Positions 1 through 9,917 of a stretch of DNA of 64,000 bases are shown one piece after another. Source of the DNA: Adineta vaga (taxonomy: Eukaryota; Rotifera); assembly GCA_021613535.1 (NCBI GenBank), contig CP075494.1:744001-808000 (forward strand). The letters run 5' to 3'. Under the pieces are notes generated by a model. That model made no database searches and was not told where the DNA came from. It was given only the letters and a program-made list of their open reading frames with translations. How positions within the stretch are numbered: the stretch's first letter is position 1; each line of letters starts with the position of its first letter. A program made the translations under genes and the position numbers.

Positions 1-335
1 TTCATTATATGAACAAAACAAAAAGTCAATCTATTTTACAAAATCGTCAACAAACTAATCGACGAGATTTTGTTGTTCTTCGTCGGATTATTATCTTGAT
101 AGGAATTCTTACTACACTTTCGTTTCCAACTATTATAATATGGCTTAGTTTTGTAGTTACTAATTATATTGATCCAATTTATTATAAAATTGGATGGTTA
201 TTGTTTGCTTTATCATTTTCAGTTTTACCAATCACATTCGCTTTATTAACATCTCAATTACGTGAATTATTAAAGATTCTTTATTATAGACAAAAATGTC
301 GTATACAACCTATACAAACAATGACAACACATTAA
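1..335 (+). CDS. GPCR C-terminal fragment (TM6-TM7 and tail), cut by window edge
   Basis: The frame is open to the first base, so the gene starts outside the window. The visible 108 residues begin with a polar, basic stretch (NRRDFVVLRR), then two hydrophobic segments: about 30-52 (IIILIGILTTLSFPTIIIWL) and 62-85 (IGWLLFALSFSVLPITFALL). A short polar tail follows. The RRDF-V-LRRI start of a helix with an internal proline, followed by a last helix and LREL, is the usual end of rhodopsin-like peptide receptors that are numerous in bdelloids. The Met at base 9 is probably internal. Ligand unknown. Bases just after the stop show a weak telomere-like inverted repeat. Confidence 0.55.
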   Translation, partial: HYMNKTKSQSILQNRQQTNRRDFVVLRRIIILIGILTTLSFPTIIIWLSFVVTNYIDPIYYKIGWLLFALSFSVLPITFALLTSQLRELLKILYYRQKCRIQPIQTMTTH

Positions 336-340
336 GATGT

Positions 341-393
341 AGGTGTGAATGTGTATATTGTATTTCTCTCTAACTCATACCCATTTGCATCCT
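341..393. repeat. Weak telomere-like inverted repeat after GPCR stop
   Basis: Arms AGGTGTGAATGTG (341-353) and a C-rich arm ending in CATCCT (374-393) are separated by 20 bases. They are a decayed version of the GGGTGTGGGTG / CACCCACACCC foldbacks seen elsewhere. The match is imperfect, so this is the least certain copy. Confidence 0.25.
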
Positions 394-687
394 CGTCTGC
401 TGCATCGACTTAATATAATATAAAACATTATAATAACTTCTACATAAATATACTTTTTCATCAGAAATAATTACTAAAAAAAGGTTTATAGATAATGAAA
501 AAAAATTCATTATTGAAAATGTTGTTATCGGCTTAGAAAACTGAATTTCAATTTATTTTAACAAAACTGATGGAGGTGTTAAGCTTATATAACGTGATTC
601 GCAATTACACAAAGATTCAGTAGCAGTGATTTCATAGTCATTATCATATGCACCAATTCAAGATGGATCGTATTTAATTGATCGGTA

Positions 688-872
688 TGGGTGAGGGTGT
701 GGATGTAGAACAAAAATTGTAACCTTCATCAACACTCTCCGGTTTCTAAAAAACCTTTAGGAAGCGTCTTCTTCGAAAGAGACAAAAGTTTGGTTTTTAA
801 GCTGAAGTTTGGCGAAAATAAAGATCTCAAATTCACTAATCTGCACGAAGACACGCACACCCACACCCTCAA
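688..872. repeat. Telomere-like G-arm and C-arm pair (copy A)
   Basis: A G-rich arm (TGGGTGAGGGTGTGGATG, 688-705) and a C-rich arm (852-872, ending CACACCCTCAA) are inverted copies about 146 bases apart, a wider spacing than in other copies. The C-arm abuts the foldback element that starts at 872. The arms are built on TGTGGG/TGAGGG units. Confidence 0.5.
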
Positions 873-1443
873 GTAAGAAGCAAAATTCTGTGTTTTTTCT
901 AAATATGTGTTCAGAGTTTTTGTCTGACTTAGGGCTGTTTCACTGCGAATAAATGTTTGTACAGAATTTTACTGTCAGCTATTTTGTGTTTTGATTGAAA
1001 TTTAATCAGACGAAATATGAAACGCTTTTTTAATATTTCTGTTTCGTAAAGCGAATTCTGCTCTACGAGATGTCATATCTAGTTTTCTTCTATATTGCAC
1101 GAAACACATTTAAAATCTGCTGCACTTTAAAAGGCCAATTGTGAAAAATTGGTGGTTTGATAAATGTCGATGTATGTGAAAATAGCTTTTAGGGAAATGA
1201 ACATAAGTTTTGTTTTTTTAGCTCTAATTTTTTGTAGAGAATTGAACGTTTTGCAATAATGTTGAGACAAACTTGTCCAAAAATACGATCTACGAAAAGT
1301 ATGGGATGCGCAAAAACCCCTTTTTTGCTTCTACAAACATCAATTTTGAGCCTTTCGAACATTTATTCGCAGTGAAACAGCCCTAAGTCAGACAAAAATT
1401 CTGAACACATATTTGGAAAAAACACAGAATTCTGCTTCTTACT
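872..1443. mobile_element. 572-bp non-autonomous foldback/MITE-like element with 86-bp TIRs
   Basis: Bases 872-957 and 1358-1443 are reverse complements over 86 bases with only a few differences (for example ATTCTGTGTTTTTTC and TTAGGGCTGTTTCACTGCG are shared). The 400-base centre has no convincing ORF. Equal-length terminal inverted repeats around a non-coding core fit a MITE or deleted DNA transposon. I see no clear target-site duplication, so the family is not assigned. Confidence 0.7.
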
Positions 1444-1644
1444 GACCACTTATGATTCTCACCAGTCGCTTTCATGTACTCGAAAAACGAACGAACATTT
1501 TGTCTCAGAACTTTTGCAACAGTGGTTATATCGATATACCGACAATATTTCTTTTTGTTTGAGAGGGGCGTAATCAAAGAGCTAGATAGAAATTTGCAAA
1601 AATATTCTTTCTCATAATTCAACTGTTTGCGTAGATACATGCAT

Positions 1645-1701
1645 GGGTAGGTGTGGGTGTGAAATGAAAAGAGTACCTATACTCACACCACACCCTCACC
1701 C
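1645..1701. repeat. Telomere-like hairpin (copy B)
   Basis: G-arm GGGTAGGTGTGGGTGTGA at 1645-1662, 18-base spacer, C-arm ACTCACACCACACCCTCACCC at 1681-1701 (quoted arm is 21 bases only by including its first base). The arms pair through CTCACACC/GGTGTGGG-type matches. A (CATC)n run follows. It lies about 105 bases upstream of the ATG at 1807. Confidence 0.6.
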
Positions 1702-1806
1702 ATCCATCCATCCATCCATCCTCAATATGGCTTAAAAATCCCATCAGTAACATTTTTGCTATATATTTATTGTAGATTGTTGTCGAATTTTATATTGAGT
1801 TAACAA

Positions 1807-3241
1807 ATGACTTCGCCATCGTTGACACCACCACAAGACTTCGTTCGAGATCTTGAGGATTTACAGCAGTTATGTGTTAAAATTCAAGAAAATATTGATA
1901 TAAAAAAGTTTAGAATCCAGAGAGAGGTGGATCAATTCACTGAAGAAGTGAAGCAATTGTTCGACAAAGGCTCGAAGGAAGAATCGAGCGGTTATTTGAA
2001 GAAGATTCTAGAAAATTTCGAAGTGGAGAAAGAAAAGGCATTGGTGAGTGAATACATCGGCACTAGGTGGTAATGTTATAGAGCAATGATTCTAGAGTTG
2101 GATCCACCAGATCGAGGCCCAAAAACAAACTGTAAGCAGCCAACTTCAACATATACCTGGCAATGATAACCATAAACCAAATAATTTGAAGAAACTTCAA
2201 ACACAACTACAAAAAATTGACGGTTTCTCAGACAGGTACTGCGCAACCACGGAACGAAACCCATCCGCCCATATTCCAACCTACGTACTCACCTTTAATT
2301 TACCTCCATTAGATTTCACCATCGACTATTCGAATACAACACGAACCTCTTCGAGTGATGCTACTCACACTTTTCATGTAAGGGAAGAACGATTTGAAAG
2401 GACAAAAGCGCATATAAGCACTATCAGTACTACTGGATTGTCTTATAGCGAAATGTGTCCGCAGTGGTATAATCATTCTATTCAGGCTACCTACACTGTT
2501 GATTTACTTGCGTCTGATGGAAATAATATATTCTATGTAAGCTATTCGGACAATCAACCTGACATCATCGCTTATCACTATCTCCACAATTCGCGAATAT
2601 CTGATCCTTGCCGAACGTGGAAACAATCACGAATACGGGATGTGATTCGGTGAGGACGTATAAATTCATTCATCTGTGCCACAGATAATGCAGTCTATAA
2701 AGTTCAATTTGGAACTAGTAAATTTAAGATCTATCCAGAGATAAGGAGAGATTGGTCATATATACATGTAGCAGCGAATAGCGATCATCTATGGCTATGG
2801 ATGAATAATGTTGACGATGATTTTGACGGTATCGACATTTACGATGATGACTTCCAACGTATTCGAAATATCGATTTTGATGATGGGTGTCGCAGACCTT
2901 TCACCAGTGGCAGTACAAGCTTCTGTCTGACAGCTTCTGTTTGTGTACGTCAAGTGAAGCGTGATAAACGTTTCCAAGTTAACTTTAACGGTTTTAATAT
3001 GATCAACTTCAGAACTGTCTATGTTGACCGTGACTACGGCGGGACTATGATTCGGACCGATGGGAATGATCCCTTTTTCATTACAACTGGAGGAAACAAA
3101 CTATATATGGTCACACCCGACATGGCCATAGAGCACTTTGCTTTGCAACAAAACAGTGATGCCCTTACTTTTGTCAACAGTAACCAGTTGATTGTCAGCG
3201 GTGGAACTTCGATTATGGAAGTCTGGACTAGAGTCCGATAA
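1807..3241 (+). pseudogene. Coiled-coil plus propeller-like protein, one intron, internal TGA
   Basis: The first exon (1807-2043) encodes a helical, charged N-terminus with coiled-coil character (QLCVKIQENIDIKKF...EKEKAL). A 67-base GT-AG intron (2044-2110) joins it in frame to ALIEAQKQTVSS. The frame then runs to a TGA at 2651-2653, and the same frame continues open from there to 3241 with no further stop. The region after the coil contains short hydrophobic repeats such as NSFICATDNAVYKVQFG and DHLWLWM, as in beta-propeller proteins following a coiled coil (TRIM/NHL-like layout, but no RING or B-box). The TGA makes it either a very young pseudogene, a sequencing error or a readthrough gene. 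Function not known. Telomere-like hairpins flank both ends. Confidence 0.6.
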
Positions 3242-3286
3242 GGGGTGAGTGTGGCGATTCTAACATAAGACCCACACTCACCCTCA
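3242..3286. repeat. Telomere-like hairpin directly after stop codon (copy C)
   Basis: GGGGTGAGTGTGG (3242-3254) and CCCACACTCACCCTC (3271-3285) are near-perfect inverted copies with a 16-base loop. The G-arm starts one base after the TAA/TAAG end of the upstream gene, so in RNA it would form a strong hairpin at the start of the 3' UTR. Confidence 0.65.
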
Positions 3287-3567
3287 AATTACATCACTCG
3301 ATACAGAATTAAATTCTGCACCTAACACAAGCATCTAGAGAGCGAACACAAGTACTCTAACGAATGCCGACCAAAAAAACGCGAATCTGCTGCCAACTTT
3401 ACTGACGTGATGTTTTTATCAAAATGATAGATATCTTTACTTGCCGGTATCTTTTTTTCTGTTAAAATTGCTACATAAATTTTTTTTTCTTATTTTATTT
3501 ATCTACTATCATGAGATATTTGTTAAAATACTTCTTTTGTATTTATAACTATTCTATGGACATTTAA

Positions 3568-4230
3568 TTAACTGTGAATTCAACCTCTGAAGTTACTTTA
3601 CCCACTGAATTGAATAATACTTCAGAATCACAATCACAATCACAACAACAGGATACTACAATTAATATAGATGATCGTTGTAGTCCTAGTTGTGCTTCTG
3701 TTTTATCGAACATAGAAATTGTTGATAATGTAATTGAACGAAGTAGACGTTTGGATCGTCAACGATGGTTATCTCTTTTTATAGGTTGTATTCCAACATT
3801 TATTATTACATGTTTAATGTGGATTATACGAGCTTGTCTAAATTGTGAAGAAAAGTTTTCTAGCAGTAATACACCGCATGCATTATATAGCTGGTATTGT
3901 ATTTGCTTGTGTCACTGGTTTGATATTCTTTGGAAACATTTATTATGGTGCAAAACATTATTTCAATGGACAAAATTATGAATATTTACGTAATAGCGTT
4001 CGCTATTTAATTAAACTTGAAGTTCAACAATGGATTTCATATGTTAATTATTTGTATGGACCTGATTGTAGCGCTTTTGCGGGTGTAGGAACTGTCGGAG
4101 CTTTTTCATTTTGTTGTCGTAAACCACATTATTGACAATTGATTGAACGAGGTTATGGCTATATCGTCTTATGTAAACATGGTTTTTTACTTGATGAAAT
4201 GTTTAGTATATTGTTCGTAATCGTACACAT
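3568..4230 (+). pseudogene. Decayed two-TM membrane protein gene, frameshifted
   Basis: No ATG starts the first frame (a stop lies at 3565-3567). The frame reads a Ser/Gln/Thr-rich N-terminus, then a membrane segment (WLSLFIGCIPTFIITCLMWI). Around 3870 the coding frame shifts: the next frame gives a second membrane segment (HYIAGIVFACVTGLIFFGNI) and a soluble part with a small-residue turn (AGVGTVGAFSFCCRKPHY), stopping at 4135. Similar coding character (IERGYGYIVLCKHG) resumes for about 70 bases after the stop. The lost start, frameshift and stop mark it as a relic. I do not recognise the family. Confidence 0.45.
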
Positions 4231-5310
4231 CTCATTATAAAAGTGATATTTATTTTGGGTTTGGGATTAAGAGTGTATGTTCTTCGAACAGACGCTAAAG
4301 TTGTGGTCAAGAATTATGACAGTGCCGAAACGCGTGCACAAAAAGCTCGAATAGCAGTCATTCAATAAACAGTACCATTGGACATCTATTTGCCTTAACA
4401 CGATGTCACCCAATATAGTTGCTCTTCTCGGATTACAAATTGAACATGGTATCTAAATTATTCAGTTTTAAATTTCTTTTTTCTAATAATAATAAACTAA
4501 TTGATTCATTCGTTTAAATTGTCTTTTCTCGACTTTCACACTCGTAACCTTTAAAGGCAGTTGGAATAGTTGTATTATCTTTTATATGAAATAAAATTAG
4601 ATCTTCGGTTCAACATCGATTATAATTCGACTTAATGATGGATAATCGTTAAATCTTTCCACATACATTACTTCTTATGGGATTAGTTTAACTAAAACAC
4701 ATTCATTCGATTTGATTTCAATAATTTGACATAGAATACGAGATGCACGATAATGAATTACCACTGTATTTCCTTCATTAATTTGAGTTGAAGATTTTAA
4801 TAAGAAAATCTTTAATAATAAATCTTATCAACTATTATATAAAAAAGAAAAAAAACTGATTTGTACTGTAAAATTTGATTTTTCATCAGATAAATCATTT
4901 GTTAAGTCTGAACAAATTATTCCAAGTCAAACATCTTTCATATTAATAAATCGAACATTGAAAGAAACATAAGAAGGGTGGTTGTTGGAAGAGAAGACAC
5001 CCCATCCACACCCACACCCTTGTTGTATTTATTAATTTAATTTAATTCTCCGGATTTTATAATCGAGAAAAATATGGTAACTCTATTGTCTTGATTGTAT
5101 TCATATTTTATATATTAATTCAATCGTGGACAAGAGTTCTGTTTTGCTATATTAGAAGATTATTTTAATTCGGGTTTTAAATTTAGAGGTTCTCGTACAG
5201 CAATAAGATTTCTAACATTGATTCATAAACAACTATTATCCTGAGAGAAATATAACTTTTATATTTTCGATTTTGAATGTGTATACGTTGTCTTTATTTA
5301 AGGCAGAGGA
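4231..5310. other. Intergenic AT-rich DNA
   Basis: No coding frame is convincing. Apart from telomere-like hairpin D (listed separately) I see only AT-rich sequence with homopolymer runs. Confidence 0.5.
4974..5020. repeat. Telomere-like hairpin (copy D)
   Basis: G-arm AAGGGTGGTTGTTGG (4974-4988) and C-arm CCCATCCACACCCACACCCT (5001-5020). The C-arm carries two perfect ACACCC units; the G-arm has drifted, so pairing is partial. Confidence 0.5.
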
Positions 5311-5381
5311 GAGAATCGGATAGTTTAATTGGTAGAATAGCCGACCGGTTATCGGAAGATATAGGTTCGAGTCCGGCTCTG
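5311..5381 (+). tRNA. tRNA-like sequence, probably degenerate
   Basis: A D-arm-like block (TAGTTTAATTGGTAGAATA, about 5321-5339), an anticodon-like hairpin with CCGA/TCGG stem (5341-5344 with 5352-5355) around loop CCGGTTA, and a classic T-loop block GGTTCGAGTCC (5364-5374) occur in the right order and spacing. The loop would give anticodon GGT (Thr), but position 33 is C instead of U, only the inner T-stem pairs form, and I cannot fold a full 7-bp acceptor stem. The D-arm wording resembles bacterial or organellar tRNAs more than nuclear ones. Most likely a tRNA pseudogene or organelle-derived insert. Confidence 0.3.
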
Positions 5382-5525
5382 TTTTTATAATCCTTCTTCA
5401 CTAGATTACTCGTACTTATTGACGCGTATCTATGGATATATTCTAATCAAACTTTAAAAGAGTTTCATCGTGTACAAGTCTTAAAGATCAATAATTAGAA
5501 GTCTTTCTACTTTTATTTCAAACAC

Positions 5526-5543
5526 AACCACCCTCACCCTCAA
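5526..5543. repeat. Telomere-like C-rich arm without partner (copy E)
   Basis: AACCACCCTCACCCTCAAG-type sequence ending in the CACCCTCAAG motif shared with other copies. No G-rich arm lies nearby, so it is a half element, or pairs distantly with copy D. Confidence 0.4.
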
Positions 5544-7183
5544 GATTGATATCTATGTCAAGTATGTTGTGGAGCGAATACGAAGGCTACTTGCTACTTC
5601 AATCTGTAAAAATTTTTATGCATTCGATAGCCCTTCCTTTTCTCTATCTAAATCACTATAAATCATTCTGGGTAGCTGGTAAGCAGTGGAGAAAAGTTTT
5701 AAAAACTAAGTATCTGTTAAAAACATGAAAATTTCGAGTTTTTGGTGAGTAGTGTTCAGTGTGTACTTCATAACTCTTCGAAAATAAGCTCAAATGAGCT
5801 AAAAATTTGGATATAGTAGTTTTTGATGATGCTCTTCAATATGCAATTGAAAGTTAGGGGGGTAAAAATCGTGAGAGTATACCCCTCATACTGAATACTC
5901 GATATTCTCATGGACTGTCTTTTAAGACTATAGGAGGATACAAAGGAATGCTATAAGCACATTTTATAAGTAATTTTGCCAGAACTTACTCTTCGTTCAT
6001 CTTCATGTACATATTCGAACACTTTATAAATATGAACAGATCCGTTAAGGCCCCCTCAAAAACCGAACTTGGCTTAGGAAAGTTCAAATGAGCTGAAATT
6101 TGGAGCATACGTTAGGGCTGAAGAGAGGAGTCTGTGGTAAAAATTTCAGCTCGATATCACCTTGTTTTCCGGAGATATGAGGCAAACAAGCTAAAAAGTA
6201 GGTCATCTTATTTCCAAGACTTCTCGGTTCATAGCCATGGTAGACTTTTTTTTCGTTTTTTTGCTAGAAAGAACATCTCAGGATGCAGAGCACTGCAGAG
6301 CCCTTTTTTTAAATAGTTACTTTTTCATCGAAAAAAGGCATCAGAAGTTCTATGCGCTAAAAAATGGGCGCCTAATTATATAAGTGCTTTAAATCTTTAA
6401 TCAAAAACAAAGGTTAATTAAAAAAGGACTCTACAGTGCTCTGCATCTTGGCATGCTCTATCGAACAAAAACAAAAAAAGAAGTATACCATGGACCCTGG
6501 CCCAGAAATCTTGGAAATAAAATTAAGAAAATACAAACGGAGAACAAACGAAAAAGATTTTTTATTTACTGCAAAAAAAGCATGATTTTTCAATAGAAAT
6601 CATGAAGATTTTTCAGGAAAAAAGAGGTTTTGAGAAGAATTCTTTATGGTTTCCAAAAGATCCAAAGACAGGCTATCTTCCCATGCATTTATCTCAATTT
6701 CGAAAATTTTCTCGAAAACTGACTTTTTCTTAGGGGGCGGGGCCTTAAAATGAGATGAGAGTAGACAAAAAAGAAGAATCTACAGTCACATTCTTAATGT
6801 TAAGATAAATAACATGATTATGGTTAAAAATGTGTACTATACGGTACAGTAGATATAGAGAAAAACCTTTTTTGTATTTTTTTCCTGTTCTTCCTTCGTT
6901 AAAGGTAGACATGAATCTGATGCAATACTGAAACATGTGTCATTCTAATTTATGGTTCGTTAATTTGAAGTAGTGTATAAATGCGCTCAGTTCTTTCCTT
7001 TTGCTTTTCGCTTGAGTGATTCAATAGAGTCACTTCCTTTCTCTTGTACCGTTCATATATACATATATATATATATATATATATTTGCAAAATTCTAAGA
7101 GAAACGTTTTTCTGAAACAAGATTTGGTAACTTTTACACCCGTGTATACAGATTATTTTCTTCTGTTACAAGTGCAAATACAT
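5544..7183. other. Intergenic AT-rich DNA
   Basis: No gene supported. It holds the foldback at 6205-6521 (listed separately) and a (TA)n tract near 7060-7084 just upstream of the SPRY-like gene. Confidence 0.5.
6205..6521. repeat. Imperfect ~100-bp inverted repeat (foldback)
   Basis: Left arm 6205-6310 and right arm 6421-6521 are reverse complements. The best core is GGATGCAGAGCACTGCAGAG (6281-6300) against CTCTACAGTGCTCTGCATCT (6429-6448); outward the arms share CCATGG, long T/A runs and CTTATTTCCAAGA. The 110-base centre is AT-rich. It is consistent with an aged MITE or foldback. Confidence 0.6.
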
Positions 7184-7921
7184 ATGGAGTTGAGACGTCA
7201 TTTTACAGTATTGTGTATTATCACACCATTTATTGTCCATCCCGTATTCATGGTCTTCATCTTACATCCAAACGGGTCTACTACTGGAAAAACCTATAAA
7301 GAGGCCTACCTGTTGGATTCTTCAACGTTTTCATCAGAACAAATGAATGACTTTGGTTCTTTTCGTTTTTCTTTACCATCAAGAACAGATGATTCTCCTC
7401 TTGTATTCAGTGCTGATGGTCGCACAGTGGAATGGGTCAACGAATCAAGAGTCATCTGGTTTCCCGTCTCAACAGAGGCAAAATTACATTCAGGAAAATG
7501 GTTTTTAGAATTTCATGTCGAAGCAGTGAAAAATTGGCAGATAGGTGTTGGATTTCTATTAGATTGGAATATAGAGCCTGACTGGAGTCTTTTTGGTTAT
7601 TTGGGTTCATCGGCAAGTGCTTGGTCATATGATCCATATACCGGTGATATTGTTTATAATACAAAATCGATTCATAGTGACTTACCGAAATTTAAAGGTG
7701 ATAAGGGAGTAATTGGATTAGAACTTGATATTCCAAAAAATGCAATCGGAGAATTTACTTTTATCATCGATGGTGTTCGGACTCCGACTAAACAGATGCC
7801 AAATTCAGGTGCAGTAGCAATTCCTGCAGTATGTCTTTTGGCGCGTGGACAAAGAGTGACTATTCGAAGTTTAAGACAACTAGATGAAGATGTTCTCGTA
7901 TCAACTAAATGGAATTTCTAG
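7184..7921 (+). CDS. SPRY-like domain protein with N-terminal membrane anchor
   Basis: Start chosen at the ATG of MELRRHF (7184); the open frame upstream has no ATG. The 245-residue product has a hydrophobic segment near residues 7-29 (TVLCIITPFIVHPVFMVFIL), likely a signal-anchor. Residues about 55-235 look like a SPRY/B30.2-type beta-sandwich: GKWFLEFHVEAVKNWQIGVGF, then WSLFGYLGSSASAWSYDPYTG, then GVIGLELDIPKNAIGEFTFIIDG, the usual order of SPRY motifs (ligand-binding 'G-F', surface 'W-Y', and 'G-V-I-G..D' strands). No RING or ubiquitin-ligase box is present, so a binding or adhesion role is inferred. No intron needed. It converges with the GPCR at 8199-9230. Confidence 0.6.
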   Translation: MELRRHFTVLCIITPFIVHPVFMVFILHPNGSTTGKTYKEAYLLDSSTFSSEQMNDFGSFRFSLPSRTDDSPLVFSADGRTVEWVNESRVIWFPVSTEAKLHSGKWFLEFHVEAVKNWQIGVGFLLDWNIEPDWSLFGYLGSSASAWSYDPYTGDIVYNTKSIHSDLPKFKGDKGVIGLELDIPKNAIGEFTFIIDGVRTPTKQMPNSGAVAIPAVCLLARGQRVTIRSLRQLDEDVLVSTKWNF

Positions 7922-8038
7922 TACTTGCTAGAGTTTATTTGATGATGATAAATACACACAGATACACACCACATCAGACCGACCATAGAGGAGAAAACGA
8001 ACGCATATATATGATCAAACGAATCAAAGGTTTAGAAA

Positions 8039-8105
8039 TGGGTGTGGGTGAAGGAGTCATCTCTCTACACTTACACCCACCCCACCCACCCAACACCCAC
8101 ACCCT
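8039..8105. repeat. Telomere-like hairpin between convergent genes (copy F)
   Basis: G-arm TGGGTGTGGGTG (8039-8050), 22-base spacer, and a long C-arm (8073-8105) containing ACACCC, ACCCCACCC and CACCCACACCCT. It sits between the 3' ends of the SPRY-like gene (plus) and the GPCR (minus). Confidence 0.6.
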
Positions 8106-8198
8106 TTTATTTCAAACGATACAAAACAACATAAAGATCAATAACTAAAGGTTATAAACGAGAAAGAAAAGAGAATTGTTCATTATTTTAATTTGATG

Positions 8199-9230
8199 CT
8201 ATTCAGGTGCAACTGAAGCCACTTGTCTATCGTAACATGGCAAAAAGCATTTTCGTATAATTTGAATCCCATATTTTATTTTATTATGTAAATGATTAAG
8301 ACCAATTAATGCAATAAATGGACAAAGACAAACAAAGATTGAAGTTAAATTAGCAAAATATTCTGTATAAAGAAATCTTGCTTGAATGCTTATATCACCT
8401 TGTACAAATAAAGGAATAGAAGCAAGAATACAATGTGGTAACCAGAGAATAAGATAAAGAAAAGCAATTGAAAGTAATTGTGTTGTCATTTGTAAATTTT
8501 TTCGCCAAGAATTATTTCGTTTCATTTTAGCTTGTTGATGTAATACACGTCCAACTAAAATAATATTAGCAAATGTTGTTGTAAATACCGGTATTAAATG
8601 ATGAACATAAATAATAAATGATAAATAAAATGAAGATGCTGTTATATAACATGGTAATCCACATTCAACTTCACCATAATCAGGTGTATATGTACACCAC
8701 CATGCTGTATACATTAATGTAACATACCATATGATTGGATAAATTATACAAATAATTATTGGTATTGTTGATAAATATAAACGATATTTTGATATATATC
8801 GATGATGAAATACAAGAAGATATCTTTCAATTGATCCTAAGGCCATTAAATGTAAACCTACGACATTTAATGTTGTTATAGTAAAACTCCATAGTTGACA
8901 GAATATTTCATTATGAATAGGTGATGTACCTTTATAAAGATAATATAATCGACATGGAAGGTCGAATAAAGCCTTTGAAAGAGAAAATAATTTAGATTTT
9001 TTAATTTTATAATTTAGAAAATTTACTTGAATCAATAAAAGTACAAGTAAAGTAAGTATAACACGATTTGGTGGATGTTGACGTAATTCTCGCATTCGAA
9101 TACAATTGTAAAAAATAAATATTGAACATAATAATGATGGTATAAATAAAATTGCAAATAAAATAAATATAACTGTACGATTAGTTGGTCGTTGATATTC
9201 ATTGACAGTGTTATTTGATGTAGATGACAT
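8199..9230 (-). CDS. Rhodopsin-like 7TM receptor, one in-frame intron
   Basis: An ATG-initiated frame of 343 codons with seven hydrophobic segments: TM1 near VIFILFAILFIPSLLCSIFIF, TM2 near VILTLLVLLL, TM3 ending in the ERY version of the DRY motif (GSIERYLLVFHHRY), TM4 IIICIIYPIIWYV, TM5 after a Cys-containing loop, TM6 IAFLYLILWLPHCILA, TM7 with CPFIALIGLNHL. A 54-base GT-AG intron (8973-9026) lies inside the frame: splicing removes FLNYKIKKSKLFSLSK-like residues and joins IQ to ALFDLPCRL, which reads better as TM2. The spliced product would be 325 residues. This is the orphan peptide-receptor type abundant in bdelloids; the ligand is unknown. Confidence 0.75.
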   Translation of the reverse strand: MSSTSNNTVNEYQRPTNRTVIFILFAILFIPSLLCSIFIFYNCIRMRELRQHPPNRVILTLLVLLLIQVNFLNYKIKKSKLFSLSKALFDLPCRLYYLYKGTSPIHNEIFCQLWSFTITTLNVVGLHLMALGSIERYLLVFHHRYISKYRLYLSTIPIIICIIYPIIWYVTLMYTAWWCTYTPDYGEVECGLPCYITASSFYLSFIIYVHHLIPVFTTTFANIILVGRVLHQQAKMKRNNSWRKNLQMTTQLLSIAFLYLILWLPHCILASIPLFVQGDISIQARFLYTEYFANLTSIFVCLCPFIALIGLNHLHNKIKYGIQIIRKCFLPCYDRQVASVAPE

Positions 9231-9917
9231 TTTACTTTGATAAAGAATGAAGTTTTCTATATTGAATCAACATATTTATATACTTATTCAGTGATATAAT
9301 CGAAATTGAAAGGAAATTCTGCTCTATTTTTTCTCTCTATCATTATGCTTCATGTATACTTAGAAAATATATTTTATGGTTTTCAAACTGTGAACTTAGC
9401 AAGAACTTTCTTTTTATAAACAACATGTCATCATGTCACAAATATTTAGTAATTTATTTCCACTAATTCATCAAATACAATATAAAATTCTTAAATTTTA
9501 AAATACATAATTCATCACGCATCGATTGTTCCTTTTTCTTATAAGATTTCAAAAACTATCGTAATTTGCAATAGTAAAAATATTCATATATCTTATTCGA
9601 TAATCTCATCATCACTTTCTGTCACGTCTTGTAGTTCCAAGCAATGAACGTATATATTTAAGTGAATATATATGAAGAGTTCTTTATTGGAAATAGAGAG
9701 ACAAGTAGATCGGAAAGAGAGAGAGAGAAGAGAAACGTAAGATATATGTATATCTTCACACACACATATATACATATAGAGAAACGTGTATATATATATA
9801 TATATGTGCATATAGGAAAAAGACCAAGAACGAAAGGAAAACACTCATACATCATGTATATGTAAAAGTCCTTATGATCATGTAGGAATATACCATACCA
9901 CATCACAGCTCTACTTT
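9231..9917. other. Low-complexity spacer
   Basis: Contains purine-rich GAGAGA and alternating TA/CA microsatellites (about 9705-9815). Open frames here on both strands are products of low complexity. No gene seen. Confidence 0.6.

Noticed and set aside
2650-2684. 35-bp GTGAGG...CCACAG as an intron that removes the TGA
   Set aside because: Too short, and splicing would create a TAA directly after the junction.
9593-9906. Overlapping Tyr/Ile-rich frames on both strands
   Set aside because: Made of TA/CA and GA microsatellite; no real protein composition.
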